Source: Anaerocolumna jejuensis DSM 15929 (GTDB taxonomy: Bacteria; Bacillota; Clostridia; Lachnospirales; Lachnospiraceae). From it: a DNA stretch of 64,000 bases. A program made the translations under genes and the position numbers. Below the pieces are notes generated by a model. That model was not told the DNA's origin, ran no database searches, and worked only from the letters and a program-made list of their open reading frames with translations. Positions 16,698 through 25,796 of the stretch are shown here, in pieces. The DNA is taken from positions 360,412 to 424,411 of the forward strand of contig NZ_FRAC01000007.1 of assembly GCF_900142215.1 (NCBI RefSeq), given 5' to 3'. The first letter of the stretch is position 1. Each line of letters opens with the position of its first letter.

Positions 16698-17912
16698 ATG
16701 AGTAATGTTTATACTGTGACACAGGTCAATACCTATATAAAAAACCTCTTTGTACGGGATTACAACCTTGGGAATATCTATGTAAAGGGGGAAGTATCCA
16801 ATTGTAAATACCATACCTCTGGACATATATATTTTACCCTAAAGGACATAACCGGACAGATAGCCTGTGTCATGTTTGCCGGGCAGAGAAGCGGGCTTAA
16901 ATTCACACTGAAAGAAGGCCAGAGCGTAATAGCCCTGGGAGCAGTCAATGTTTATGAGAGGGACGGTAAATACCAGCTCTATGCAAAGGAAATTATTGAA
17001 GAAGGCCTGGGCCTTCTTTATCAAAAATACGAGCAATTAAAAGAACAGCTGGAAAAGGAAGGCTTGTTTTCAAGGGAGCATAAGAAGGAGATTCCCGCCT
17101 ATCCTGTTTCAGTGGGAATTGTCACTGCCAGAACAGGTGCGGCAATTCAGGATATCATCAATATTGCAAAAAGGCGTAACCCTTATGTACAGCTGTATCT
17201 GTATCCTGCACAGGTTCAGGGAGAGGGTGCGGCAGAAACCATTGTGGCAGGAATTAAGGCATTGGAAAAAAGAAAGGTCGATACTATAATAGTTGGCCGT
17301 GGCGGAGGCTCAATTGAGGATCTTTGGGCTTTTAACGAGGAAATTGTAGCAAGAGCCATTTACCAATGCAGTATACCGGTTATATCTGCGGTAGGACACG
17401 AAACGGATGTGACCATTGCGGATTTCGCAGCGGATTTAAGAGCACCGACACCTTCAGCGGCGGCAGAGCTTGCCGTACCCGATGTCCGTGGGGTACTGTA
17501 TGAAATGGACAAGGCCAGAAATGCCCTGAACCGGAATATGGAAATAAAAGTTTCCCTGTGCCGCAAGGAGATTGAGAGCCTTACCTTAAAGCTGGAGCAT
17601 TTAAGCCCTATTTACCAGATCAGGCAAAAACGCCAGTTACTTGTGGATCTGGACCAGACACTAAACCAGCTGCTTCATAATAAGATAATAAAAAAGAGGC
17701 ATATGCTGGAGCTCTACATAGAAAAGCTGGAGGGGCTATCCCCGGTCAAAAAGCTGAATAAGGGCTATGCACTGGTGGCAAATGAACAGGGCAGGATTGT
17801 AAACAGTATCAAAAAAACAGCCCCCGGAGAAAAGCTTAGAATCAGTGTAACGGATGGAGATATCCTGGCAGAGGTTACTCAGCTGACGGAGGTTAACAGA
17901 CCGGAAGGTTAA
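16698..17912 (+). CDS. xseA: Exodeoxyribonuclease VII large subunit
   Basis: Catalytic subunit of exonuclease VII, which degrades single-stranded DNA from both ends. 404 aa: N-terminal OB fold (about 1-100, with VYTVTQVNTYIKNLF and GEVSNCKYHTSGHIYFTLKD), the catalytic domain with VGIVTARTGAAIQDI, IIVGRGGGSIEDLWAFN and SAVGHETDVTIADFAAD, a coiled-coil region (about 265-340), and a C-terminal beta segment with LNKGYALV. The start overlaps a short GAGGTTACT leader just after nusB. The small subunit follows 31 bp later. Confidence 0.96.
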   Translation: MSNVYTVTQVNTYIKNLFVRDYNLGNIYVKGEVSNCKYHTSGHIYFTLKDITGQIACVMFAGQRSGLKFTLKEGQSVIALGAVNVYERDGKYQLYAKEIIEEGLGLLYQKYEQLKEQLEKEGLFSREHKKEIPAYPVSVGIVTARTGAAIQDIINIAKRRNPYVQLYLYPAQVQGEGAAETIVAGIKALEKRKVDTIIVGRGGGSIEDLWAFNEEIVARAIYQCSIPVISAVGHETDVTIADFAADLRAPTPSAAAELAVPDVRGVLYEMDKARNALNRNMEIKVSLCRKEIESLTLKLEHLSPIYQIRQKRQLLVDLDQTLNQLLHNKIIKKRHMLELYIEKLEGLSPVKKLNKGYALVANEQGRIVNSIKKTAPGEKLRISVTDGDILAEVTQLTEVNRPEG

Positions 17913-17943
17913 CAAATACAATGTTTTAAGAAAAGAGGCAGAT

Positions 17944-18153
17944 ATGAAGGAAAAAGAGAATAATCTGGAACAATCCTTTCTTGAATTAAATGAAATTATA
18001 AAAAAACTGGAATCAGAAGACGTTTCTTTGGAGGATTCCTTTTCGTTATATCAGGAAGGAGTAAAGCTGTTAAAGAGCTGCAATGATTCCATAGACAGGG
18101 TTGAAAAGCAGCTGATCGTCCTGGGAGAATCCAAGGAAGCTTACAACGAATAG
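17944..18153 (+). CDS. xseB: Exodeoxyribonuclease VII small subunit
   Basis: 69-residue coiled-coil subunit that binds the XseA stalk. The family signature LEQSFLELNEIIKKLESEDV and LEDSFSLYQEGVKLLKSCN is clear. AAGAGGCAG precedes ATG 17944. It lies between xseA and ispA, as in Bacillus. Confidence 0.94.
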   Translation: MKEKENNLEQSFLELNEIIKKLESEDVSLEDSFSLYQEGVKLLKSCNDSIDRVEKQLIVLGESKEAYNE

Positions 18154-18216
18154 AGACTTATAACTTAAGCTTAAGAGGACAGACATGCGGCTTGCCGGAG
18201 AGGATGGAATTCATTT

Positions 18217-19116
18217 ATGGATACGGAAATATTTAACGGATTGCGCAAGAATAAAAAAGAGTATATTGATGAAGTGATCAACGGATATTTGCCTGCCGGT
18301 GAGGAACCCCAGAGTAAAATATACGAAGCCATGAATTACAGTGTGCTGGCTGGCGGAAAACGCTTAAGGCCCCTGCTGATGCTTGCTGCCTTTGAAGTAT
18401 TTGAGGGCAGTGACAGGGATATTCTGGAACCGTTTCTTGCTGCCATTGAGATGATTCATACCTATTCACTGGTACATGATGACCTTCCGGCTATGGATAA
18501 CGATGAATACAGAAGAGGAAGAAAAACCACCCATACCGTTTACGGAGAAGCTCTTGGCATCCTGGCGGGAGACGCCCTGTTAAATTATGCTTTTGAAATA
18601 GCCTGTATGGCTTTCGGGAAAAACAGGCACTGTGATAGAATTTCCGCAAGTATGGCTGTATTGGCGGGAAAATCCGGCATCCATGGCATGCTCGGCGGGC
18701 AGGTGGTTGACATGGAAGGCTTTTTGGGAACAGCAGAAAAAAGCCGGCTTGATTATATGTATCAGCTAAAAACGGGAGCCTTGCTGGAAGCATCCCTTAT
18801 GATAGGTACTATCCTGGCAGGCGGCAGTGAGGAAGATGTATTAAAGATGGAACAGCTGGCCAGGAATGTCGGATTGGCCTTTCAGATACAGGATGATATT
18901 CTGGATGTGACCTCGACGGTGGAAATCTTAGGGAAACCTGTTTTAAGTGATGAAAAAAACAATAAGGTAACCTATGTGAAGCTATTGGGTCTGGAGGAAA
19001 GCCATCAGGAAGTGTCCAGGCTTACTATAGAGGGCTTGGAGACATTAAGAAGCCTTAACAGGAATTCAGAGTTTCTGGAAGCTCTTTTAACCAGTCTGAT
19101 CAATCGTAAAAGCTAA
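18217..19116 (+). CDS. ispA: Polyprenyl (farnesyl/geranyl) diphosphate synthase
   Basis: Condenses isopentenyl diphosphate with allylic diphosphates to make C15 (or C10) precursors for undecaprenyl and quinone chains. 299 aa with GGKRLRP at 46-52, the first Asp-rich motif DDLPAMD at 88-94 (the short DDxxxxD form found in bacterial enzymes) and the second motif DDILD at 226-230. GQVVDMEG and YMYQLKTGALLE are further family motifs. Product length cannot be decided by eye. dxs follows after 60 bp, so precursor supply and chain elongation are coupled. Confidence 0.93.
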   Translation: MDTEIFNGLRKNKKEYIDEVINGYLPAGEEPQSKIYEAMNYSVLAGGKRLRPLLMLAAFEVFEGSDRDILEPFLAAIEMIHTYSLVHDDLPAMDNDEYRRGRKTTHTVYGEALGILAGDALLNYAFEIACMAFGKNRHCDRISASMAVLAGKSGIHGMLGGQVVDMEGFLGTAEKSRLDYMYQLKTGALLEASLMIGTILAGGSEEDVLKMEQLARNVGLAFQIQDDILDVTSTVEILGKPVLSDEKNNKVTYVKLLGLEESHQEVSRLTIEGLETLRSLNRNSEFLEALLTSLINRKS

Positions 19117-19176
19117 AAAGAGCGGTACCTTGGCAGAGAGCTAGAAACGGACAATAAAAGAAATGAAGGTGAATCA

Positions 19177-21084
19177 GTGGCAGGGATACTTGACCTCATC
19201 AATGGGGCAAATGATATAAAAAAGGTAAAACCATCGGATTACAATAAGCTGGCGGAAGAAATCAGGGAGTTTTTAATAGGGAATATCAGCAAGACCGGAG
19301 GGCATCTTGCATCGAACCTGGGAACAGTGGAACTTACCATGGCTTTACACCTGTACCTGGATTTTCCGGAGGATAAGCTTGTATGGGATGTGGGGCATCA
19401 GGCCTATACCCATAAGCTCCTCACCGGAAGAAAGAAGGAATTTGCAAGCCTTCGTACTTTTGAAGGCTTAAGCGGTTTTCCAAAAAGGAAGGAAAGTGCT
19501 TGTGACTCTCTTGATACAGGCCACAGCTCCACTTCTTTATCGGCAGCCATGGGCCTGGTACGGGCCAGGGATTTAAGAGGCGGCGATGAAAAAATAGTGG
19601 CAGTAATCGGAGACGGCGCCCTTTCCGGCGGAATGGCCTTTGAGGCATTGAATAATGCTGCCGAATTAAAATCCAATCTGATCATTGTATTAAATGACAA
19701 TAAAATGTCTATCTCCGAAAATGTGGGAGGGATGGCAAATTATCTCGGAAAGCTCAGAACCGGAGATAAGTATATTAATTTAAAGCAGACCGTTGAAAAA
19801 GCACTTAATAATGTACCGGGCATCGGAAAGAAAATTGCTGACAAAATCAGAAAATCAAAGGATTCTCTGAAACGGCTCGTAATACCAGGGATGCTCTTTG
19901 AGGACATGGGCTTAACCTATATCGGCCCCATAGACGGACATAATCTAAATGAGCTTTCCATGGCGTTAGCCAGTGCTTCCAAGGCGAAAAAAGCGGTTAT
20001 TATCCATGCGGTTACAAAAAAAGGCAGAGGATACAGGCCGGCTGAAAAAAATCCCAGCTATTTTCACGGTGTGGATGCCTTTGACGTGAAGACCGGGAAG
20101 AACAGCAAGGCAAAGAAGGGAGCCACTTATACGGATATCTTTTCTGAGACAATGCTGGAGCTTGGGGAGAAGCATAACAATCTTGTTGCAATTACAGCAG
20201 CCATGCCAAGCGGTACAGGTTTAAATAAATTCAAGCAGAAATACCCCGAGCGCTTCTTTGATGTAGGAATAGCGGAAGAGCATGCGGTAACCTTTGCGGC
20301 AGGCCTGGCCTTAGGCGGTATGAAGCCTGTTGTGGCAGTCTATTCGACCTTTTTACAAAGGGCATATGACCAGATAGTCCATGATGTATGCCTTAGCAGC
20401 CTTCCGGTAATATTTGCCATAGACCGGGCGGGAATCGTAGGAAATGATGGTGAGACCCATCAGGGAATCTTTGATATCTCTTTCTTATCCCATATTCCTT
20501 CCCTCACCGTAATGGCTCCTAAAAATGCCACGGAATTAAAAGAAATGCTCTGTTTTGCTTATACCCATGACGGCCCTGTTGCCATACGCTATCCCAGAGG
20601 AAGGGCCTATGAGGGCCTGGCGGAGTACCAGGAGCCTGTTGAATATGGCAGGAGTGAGGTTATTTATCAAAGCAATACGGCCGGAAAGAAAAAAAATGCC
20701 CAGAAGAACAGAATCCTCCTGCTTGCAGCCGGCAGCATGGTAGAAACAGGAGCACAGATACATGATATACTGACAGAAGAAGGCAGGGAAGTAACCCTGG
20801 TAAATATCCGCTTTTTAAGACCGATGGATACGGAGCTCCTAAAGGAAATGGCAGCAAGCCATGGCATATGGGTGACACTGGAGGAGAACGTTAAAAGAGG
20901 CGGTTATGGAGAAGGGGTCGCAGCCTATCTGTTTGAACAAAATCTAAGGGATATAAGACTCCTGAATATTACGCTGCCGGACCAGTTCATTGAGCAGGGC
21001 GATGTAAGTGTGTTAAAGGAAAAATTCGGATTTGACCCGTTATCACTTACGGCACATATAAAGGATTTTATCTCTCATTCCTAG
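19177..21084 (+). CDS. dxs: 1-Deoxy-D-xylulose-5-phosphate synthase
   Basis: Thiamine-diphosphate enzyme joining pyruvate and glyceraldehyde 3-phosphate, the first step of the MEP isoprenoid pathway. 635 aa, normal length. Landmarks: KTGGHLASNLGTVELT, WDVGHQAYTHKLLTGR, the ThDP motif GDGALSGGMAFEALN with the partner NDNKMSISENVGG, and the transketolase-like C-terminal part with DVGIAEEHAVTFAAGLA and AIDRAGIVGNDGETHQG. The start is GTG at 19177, preceded by GAAGGTGA. The segment about 205-235 between motifs is Lys-rich, as usual for Clostridial enzymes. Confidence 0.96.
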   Translation: MAGILDLINGANDIKKVKPSDYNKLAEEIREFLIGNISKTGGHLASNLGTVELTMALHLYLDFPEDKLVWDVGHQAYTHKLLTGRKKEFASLRTFEGLSGFPKRKESACDSLDTGHSSTSLSAAMGLVRARDLRGGDEKIVAVIGDGALSGGMAFEALNNAAELKSNLIIVLNDNKMSISENVGGMANYLGKLRTGDKYINLKQTVEKALNNVPGIGKKIADKIRKSKDSLKRLVIPGMLFEDMGLTYIGPIDGHNLNELSMALASASKAKKAVIIHAVTKKGRGYRPAEKNPSYFHGVDAFDVKTGKNSKAKKGATYTDIFSETMLELGEKHNNLVAITAAMPSGTGLNKFKQKYPERFFDVGIAEEHAVTFAAGLALGGMKPVVAVYSTFLQRAYDQIVHDVCLSSLPVIFAIDRAGIVGNDGETHQGIFDISFLSHIPSLTVMAPKNATELKEMLCFAYTHDGPVAIRYPRGRAYEGLAEYQEPVEYGRSEVIYQSNTAGKKKNAQKNRILLLAAGSMVETGAQIHDILTEEGREVTLVNIRFLRPMDTELLKEMAASHGIWVTLEENVKRGGYGEGVAAYLFEQNLRDIRLLNITLPDQFIEQGDVSVLKEKFGFDPLSLTAHIKDFISHS

Positions 21085-21129
21085 AATGTCAGGCAGGATA
21101 AGGATTTCAGCAGCCGGGAGGAAAAAGAA

Positions 21130-21945
21130 GTGAAAGAACGTTTGGATGTCTTGTTAGTCAAGAGAAATCTGGCAGAATCCAGAGAAAAGGCCAAGGCTAT
21201 TATTATGTCCGGCAATGTGTTTGTAGATGGTATCAGGGAAGACAAAGCAGGTACTTCTTTTCCTGATACCGTGAATATAGAAGTAAAGGGACAGAACCTT
21301 AAATATGTCAGCAGAGGCGGCTTAAAGCTGGAAAAGGCCATAGAAAATTATGGACTGGCACTTGGGGGAAAGACCTGCATGGATGTCGGCTCCTCCACCG
21401 GAGGTTTTACAGACTGCATGCTTCAAAACGGAGCCGTCAAGGTATATGCCGTAGATGTGGGGACCAATCAGCTTGCCTGGAAATTAAGGCAGGACGAGCG
21501 TGTGATTTCCATGGAAAAGACAAATATACGGTACGTAACCCAGGAGGATATAAGGGAGGAGATGGATTTTATCTCCATTGATGTGGCTTTTATATCACTT
21601 ACTCTGGTTCTGGAGCCCGTTAGAAACCTTCTGAAAGAAGAGGGTGAAGTGGTATGCCTTGTAAAGCCCCAGTTTGAAGCTGGAAGGGAAAAGGTTGGAA
21701 AAAAGGGAGTTGTAAGGGAAAAAAGTGTCCATAAGGAAGTAATCATAAAAGTGATAGATTATGCAAAATCCATTGGATTCACTGTCTTAAACCTGGACTA
21801 TTCCCCAATTAAAGGCCCGGAGGGAAATATCGAATACCTGCTTTACCTTAAGAAACCGGGGGAATCCTGTGATTTGGAAGATTTAGCAGGGGAAGCCCTT
21901 ATAGATGAAGTAGTAGAAAAGTCGCATAATACTTTAAACTTGTAA
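21130..21945 (+). CDS. tlyA: TlyA-family rRNA 2'-O-methyltransferase
   Basis: Predicted rRNA ribose methyltransferase (YqxC/TlyA family; some members are called hemolysins). 271 aa with an N-terminal S4 RNA-binding domain (about 2-60, RLDVLLVKRNLAESREKAK) and a FtsJ-like methyltransferase domain with the SAM loop DVGSSTGGFTD (85-95), DVGTNQLAW and LVKPQFEAG. The start is GTG at 21130 behind GGGAGGAAAAAG. It sits between dxs and nadK-argR, matching the Bacillus yqxC context. Confidence 0.93.
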   Translation: MKERLDVLLVKRNLAESREKAKAIIMSGNVFVDGIREDKAGTSFPDTVNIEVKGQNLKYVSRGGLKLEKAIENYGLALGGKTCMDVGSSTGGFTDCMLQNGAVKVYAVDVGTNQLAWKLRQDERVISMEKTNIRYVTQEDIREEMDFISIDVAFISLTLVLEPVRNLLKEEGEVVCLVKPQFEAGREKVGKKGVVREKSVHKEVIIKVIDYAKSIGFTVLNLDYSPIKGPEGNIEYLLYLKKPGESCDLEDLAGEALIDEVVEKSHNTLNL

Positions 21946-22018
21946 ATATTGGAGCTTTATGCTACAATGAATACATCATTGTATAAATAAACATAACAAT
22001 GTAAATACAGGAGTTTTC

Positions 22019-22891
22019 ATGAATAAATTTTGTCTGATAACCAATCGTAGTAAAGATGCAGATTTAGAGCTGACCAATGAGATAATAAAATATATGACCT
22101 TGCATCAGAAGGATTGTGTATGTATTGACAGGGAAGAAAGCTATGGGAACGGCAGCAGTGCCGCCATTACGGAGAAGATTGGGAACGACACAGACTGTAT
22201 CCTGGTCTTAGGCGGCGATGGAACAATTATTCAGGCTGCCGATATCGTATGTGAATTGAAGATTCCTATTCTTGGGATTAATCTGGGGACCCTGGGCTTC
22301 CTTGCAGATATTGAAAGAAATCAGGTTTGGGCTGCCCTTGACTGCCTGTTTTCGGATGATTATTCCATAGAAGAGAGAATCATGCTCCGCGGAGTTCTGA
22401 TAAATGATAAAAGGCAAGAAAATCTTGGTGTTGTACTCAATGATATTGTGATATCCAGGAGCAATTTTTCCAAGATTATAAATATCAGCATTTATGTTAA
22501 CGGAGAGCTTGCGGACAGCTATCGCGGTGATGGGGTTATTGTATCCACTCCGACCGGCTCTACCGGTTATAGTCTTTCCTCAGGAGGACCCGTAGTAAAG
22601 CCCGATGCAGACATACTGGTATTAACACCTATTTGTCCGCATACTTTGGGAGCCAGAAGTATCGTTATATCCTCCAATGATTCTGTCAGAATACAGATAA
22701 GTGAAAATAAAATACCAGATCAGGAAGGTGCTGTTGCTGTATTGGACGGTAAGCTGACAAAAGAGCTCACAGCCGGAGACAGCATTCATATAACAAAGGC
22801 ATCAGAAAAGACCAGAATGGTTAAAATTAACCACGTAGAATTTTTTGAGGTCCTGAGAAAAAAAATCGGACAAGGCGGAGAAAAGAGATGA
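22019..22891 (+). CDS. nadK: NAD kinase
   Basis: Phosphorylates NAD to NADP with ATP or polyphosphate. 290 aa with the family GGDGT motif at 65-69 and NLGTLGFLADIE (about 87-98). A long Ser/Thr/Gly region with STPTGSTGYSLSSGGP binds NAD. ATG 22019 is preceded by a weak ribosome site (CAGGAG about 9 nt upstream). The gene ends ATGA, sharing bases with the argR start, so the two are translationally coupled. In Clostridia nadK often occupies this place between tlyA and argR. Confidence 0.94.
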   Translation: MNKFCLITNRSKDADLELTNEIIKYMTLHQKDCVCIDREESYGNGSSAAITEKIGNDTDCILVLGGDGTIIQAADIVCELKIPILGINLGTLGFLADIERNQVWAALDCLFSDDYSIEERIMLRGVLINDKRQENLGVVLNDIVISRSNFSKIINISIYVNGELADSYRGDGVIVSTPTGSTGYSLSSGGPVVKPDADILVLTPICPHTLGARSIVISSNDSVRIQISENKIPDQEGAVAVLDGKLTKELTAGDSIHITKASEKTRMVKINHVEFFEVLRKKIGQGGEKR

Positions 22892-23349
22892 AAGTTGGCA
22901 GGCAAAGTAAGATAATAGAGCTTATCAATAAATATGATATTGAAACCCAGGAAGACTTGGCAGACCTTTTGACCCAGGCAGGGTATAACGTGACCCAGGC
23001 AACTATTTCCAGGGATATCAGAGAATTAAAGCTGACAAAGGTAGCCGTAGATGACGGAAAGCAGAAATACATCGTGTTAAACAATACGGAAACAGGTATG
23101 AGCGACAAGTATGTAAGGGTGCTGAGAGAAGGCTTTATTTCAATGGACATGGCTCAGAATATTATTATTGTCAAGACAGTATCCGGTATGGCAATGGCTG
23201 TAGCAGCTGCCCTGGACGCACTGCATATACCTGGAATTATGGGCTGTATAGCAGGTGATGATACGCTGATGTGCGTCATAAAGACCAATGAAGAAACAGT
23301 CGGTGTAATGGAGAAGCTTAATAAACTTATTAATTCTAAAACCTTGTAA
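22888..23349 (+). CDS. argR: Arginine repressor ArgR/AhrC
   Basis: Hexameric arginine-responsive regulator of arginine synthesis and catabolism. 153 aa: winged-helix N-terminus (about 1-70) with TQATISRDIRELKLTKV, and a C-terminal oligomerisation and arginine-binding domain with the GCIAGDDTLMC motif (about 126-136). It overlaps nadK by 4 bp. In Bacillus recN follows argR directly; here a terminator and almost 9 kb of other genes separate them. Confidence 0.95.
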   Translation: MKVGRQSKIIELINKYDIETQEDLADLLTQAGYNVTQATISRDIRELKLTKVAVDDGKQKYIVLNNTETGMSDKYVRVLREGFISMDMAQNIIIVKTVSGMAMAVAAALDALHIPGIMGCIAGDDTLMCVIKTNEETVGVMEKLNKLINSKTL

Positions 23350-23407
23350 AGAATAGCTATCCATGGTAAAATAAATTAAGTTTTTAAAAGTTAAAGTATC
23401 AGTCTGT

Positions 23408-23436
23408 AAAAAGGAGCCGTTTTTGCGGCCTTTTTT
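23408..23436 (+). terminator. Terminator ending the nusB-argR run
   Basis: AAAAAGGAGCCG (23408-23419) pairs with CGGCCTTTTTT (23426-23436) with a bulged A and a 6-nt loop, giving an A-T flanked hairpin with a run of six T. It lies 59 bp after argR. Confidence 0.65.
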
Positions 23437-23466
23437 GGGTCTGGGAACAGATAAAGGAGATATATT

Positions 23467-24195
23467 ATGTCAGGACATTCTAAATTTGCGAATATAAAGC
23501 ATAAAAAAGAGAAGAATGATGCTACAAAGGGTAAGGCATTTACAAAGCTTGGAAGGGAAATAGCAGTTGCCGTAAAAGAAGGCGGTGCGGACCCTAATGC
23601 CAACAGCCGTTTAAAGGATGTGATAGCAAAGGCCAAAGCCAACAACATGCCCAATGATACCATTGATAGAAGTATCAAGAAAGCAGCGGGAGATGCCAAT
23701 TCCGTTAATTATGAATTTGTAACATATGAAGGCTATGGACCCAATGGTACTGCCATTATTGTTGAAGCATTAACAGACAATAAGAACCGTACGGCTTCCA
23801 ATGTCAGAAATGCCTTCACCAAAGGAAACGGTAATATAGGAACACCGGGCTGTGTATCCTTTATGTTTGATAAAAGAGGACAGATTATCATAGACAAGGA
23901 AGAGTACGAAAAAGAAGCTGATGATTTGATGATGATTGCACTGGATGCTGGTGCATCAGATTTTAACGAGGAAGAGGACAGCTTTGAAATCCTGACCGAA
24001 GAAGACAGCTTCAGTGCTGTAAGAGAAGCCCTTGAAAATGCAGGAATCCCTATGGCACAAGCCGAAATCACTATGATTCCCCAGACCTGGGTAGAACTTA
24101 CCGACGAGCAGGGTATTAAAATGATGAACCGTACGCTGGATCTGCTCGATGAGGATGATGATGTACAGGAAGTATATCATAACTGGGATGAGTAG
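23467..24195 (+). CDS. YebC/PmpR family regulator or translation factor
   Basis: YebC-family protein, described both as DNA-binding regulators and, more recently, as factors that help ribosomes through proline stretches. 242 aa, full length, with the N-terminal signature SGHSKFANIKHKKEKNDATKG, the segment AKANNMPNDTIDRSIKKA and NVRNAFTKGNGNIGTPGCV. It ends with an acidic tail (LLDEDDDVQEVYHNWDE). AAAGGAG precedes ATG 23467. In many bacteria this gene sits next to ruvC; here it stands alone before accessory DNA. Confidence 0.95.
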   Translation: MSGHSKFANIKHKKEKNDATKGKAFTKLGREIAVAVKEGGADPNANSRLKDVIAKAKANNMPNDTIDRSIKKAAGDANSVNYEFVTYEGYGPNGTAIIVEALTDNKNRTASNVRNAFTKGNGNIGTPGCVSFMFDKRGQIIIDKEEYEKEADDLMMIALDAGASDFNEEEDSFEILTEEDSFSAVREALENAGIPMAQAEITMIPQTWVELTDEQGIKMMNRTLDLLDEDDDVQEVYHNWDE

Positions 24196-24733
24196 GGAAA
24201 GTCTGTGAAAGCCTTTATTTATCGGCAACTGAATTGATTTGTAAATGATTTACAAAATGATTTAACAGTGATTCTTGGTCCGATGATGTTGTACTGGCGA
24301 TTTTGAAAACTGAAAGAACATATACTACTAGAACCTCTGTACACTGTCACTGGCGGATATGTATGGAGGTTTTTATGCTATAACAGAAAGTGAATACGAT
24401 ATAATGTTATAAAAAATGGTCGGCTTGTCAGAGTCAGGTATTAAACTAAGTAATTACAATTGTTAAAAATATTAATTATAAAGTATCTAAAACTGAAATT
24501 AAGTCTGTAAAATATGCATGCTTACATAAAAAATTGATATTTTAATCGTACAAGGGATATATAGATTCAATTGATACTGAAATTCAACAAATTTGGTATG
24601 AATTACCAATGAAATATATTCCATCAGATGTTAAAATAGTAATGCATTGTAGGAGATGCAATATGCTGCACTCATAAAATCACTCCGATTGGGTGCAGCA
24701 GTTTAACTATTGCAATAAACAAGTAATATAGGT
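24196..24733. other. AT-rich stretch without an intact gene, possibly decayed coding DNA
   Basis: No intact frame with a ribosome site. Two short open stretches look protein-like: one starting at ATG 24370, encoding YGGFYAITESEYDIML before a stop, and one near 24555-24675, containing DTEIQQIWYELPMKYIPSD. They suggest gene remnants, but I cannot name a family. A hairpin at 24664-24700 closes the stretch. Confidence 0.35.
24664..24700. terminator. Hairpin before the DUF4362-like gene
   Basis: TGCTGCACTC (24664-24673) pairs with GGGTGCAGCA (24691-24700) with one G-T pair and a 17-nt loop. It lies just beyond the end of the minus-strand gene and could act as its terminator, though the T-run is poor. 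Confidence 0.4.
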
Positions 24734-25147
24734 TTAAGGATTTCCATATTTATATAAATTAAATACTAATTCTTCACCACCATCGCATTTTTTAAGAAAA
24801 TATTGCCATGGTCCATCAGGTTGTCTATATCTGTAAATAATTTCATTTCCGTAATATGTTACTGGGGAGACCTGGCCGTCGGAGAGAGAAAATATTAAGA
24901 AGGTCCCATTATATTCAAGAATTGTTTTTATAGCTAATTCAGGATTATCATAGCCATATCTTGTTATTCTAATTTTATCAGTTTTACCTTTTCCTATATT
25001 TGATAAGAATTCATAAAACCGTTCAGTATTATTTGGATTGGAGGGATTTACTACAATATCATTGTTATGAATGGCTTTCTCCAGTGGATATGTTTTTGGT
25101 AAAGTATTTAGCTCCATAGCATGTTTGGGGTATACACAATAATTCAT
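24734..25147 (-). CDS. DUF4362-like protein, 137 aa, lacking a signal peptide
   Basis: The segment YPLEKAIHNNDIVVNP...RFYEFLSNIGKGKTDKIRITRY (about residues 20-63) resembles the DUF4362 family of small Firmicute proteins, which are usually lipoproteins of unknown function. Here the N-terminus (MNYCVYPKHAMELNTL) has no signal sequence or lipobox, so this copy is either cytoplasmic or has lost its export signal. The remainder is beta-rich with a YRYRQPDGPWQYFLKK segment. It is divergent from a small membrane-protein/XRE pair. Family assignment rests on memory of the pattern, not a search. Confidence 0.65.
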   Translation of the reverse strand: MNYCVYPKHAMELNTLPKTYPLEKAIHNNDIVVNPSNPNNTERFYEFLSNIGKGKTDKIRITRYGYDNPELAIKTILEYNGTFLIFSLSDGQVSPVTYYGNEIIYRYRQPDGPWQYFLKKCDGGEELVFNLYKYGNP

Positions 25148-25222
25148 CTTATTACCTGATTTTTTTCTATAATATATGATGGGATTTTCAATTAAATACT
25201 ATTTCTAAAATGTAAAAAACTC

Positions 25223-25251
25223 TTGACATTAATAAATTCATATAGTATTCT
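25223..25251 (+). promoter_or_regulatory. Promoter of the small membrane protein/XRE pair
   Basis: A consensus TTGACA (25223-25228) is followed after 17 bp by TATTCT (25246-25251). The start codon lies at 25290. Confidence 0.6.
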
Positions 25252-25289
25252 TGGAATGTAAAATACATTTGACATTATGGAGGCTTATT

Positions 25290-25460
25290 ATGAGAAAAAT
25301 GGATGAGATGGAATCAAAGATAGTCTACTTTTTTGTTACGAACCTTGAGAAGCAGAAGGTTGACGATGACAGTGGTAAAAAACAAATTTTAATTTCTTTG
25401 GGTTTAATATTTTCACTCATTGTATTTGGCGCAATCCTATATTTTACCGTTGGCCGGTGA
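25290..25460 (+). CDS. Small single-helix membrane protein, 56 aa
   Basis: I do not recognise the family. From ATG 25290 (GGAGG 8 nt upstream) the product has a charged N-terminal half (RKMDEMESKIVYFFVTNLEKQ) and one C-terminal transmembrane helix (ISLGLIFSLIVFGAILYFTV). Its stop codon is a few bases before the start of a Cro-type regulator, so the two are translationally coupled. Such pairs of a small membrane protein and an XRE regulator are common in Firmicutes. A start at 25251 is possible but has no ribosome site. Confidence 0.7.
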   Translation: MRKMDEMESKIVYFFVTNLEKQKVDDDSGKKQILISLGLIFSLIVFGAILYFTVGR

Positions 25461-25465
25461 GAAGC

Positions 25466-25672
25466 ATGAAGAATACCATAAGAGATTTACGTAAAGAAAA
25501 AAATTATAGGCAGGAAGATTTGGCTACAGCATTAGGGGTAACGAGACAAACAATAAATGCGATTGAAAATAACAAATATGATCCCACTCTGTTATTAGCC
25601 TTTAAGCTGGCTAACCTGCTTGGAACAACAGTAGACACTCTTTTTGAACCTGACCCAGCGATGCTGAAATAA
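25466..25672 (+). CDS. XRE-family helix-turn-helix regulator (YozG-like), 68 aa
   Basis: A compact Cro/CI-type DNA-binding protein that is almost entirely one HTH domain: IRDLRKEKNYRQEDLATALG, then VTRQTINAIENNKYDPTLL as the recognition helix, and a C-terminal helix ending TTVDTLFEP. ATG 25466 follows GTGAGAAGC; a GTG at 25457 overlapping the previous stop would add three residues. Together with its membrane neighbour it probably forms an autoregulated two-gene unit, followed by a clear terminator. Confidence 0.85.
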   Translation: MKNTIRDLRKEKNYRQEDLATALGVTRQTINAIENNKYDPTLLLAFKLANLLGTTVDTLFEPDPAMLK

Positions 25673-25716
25673 AAACTGCCCTGCGGCAAATAAAAACCGA
25701 AGGGCAGTTTTGTTTA
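25672..25716. terminator. Bidirectional terminator after the XRE gene
   Basis: AAAACTGCCC (25672-25681) and GGGCAGTTTT (25702-25711) form a perfect 10-bp stem, extended by CGG/CCG inside. T-rich tails lie on both strands, so it can serve the XRE gene and the convergent lipoprotein gene. Confidence 0.8.
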
Positions 25717-25796
25717 GCAAGACAGCCAAACGATTACCGATGAATTGTAAATAATCTTTATTGGAGGATTTACTTTGGGATAGCCCCGGCAGCACG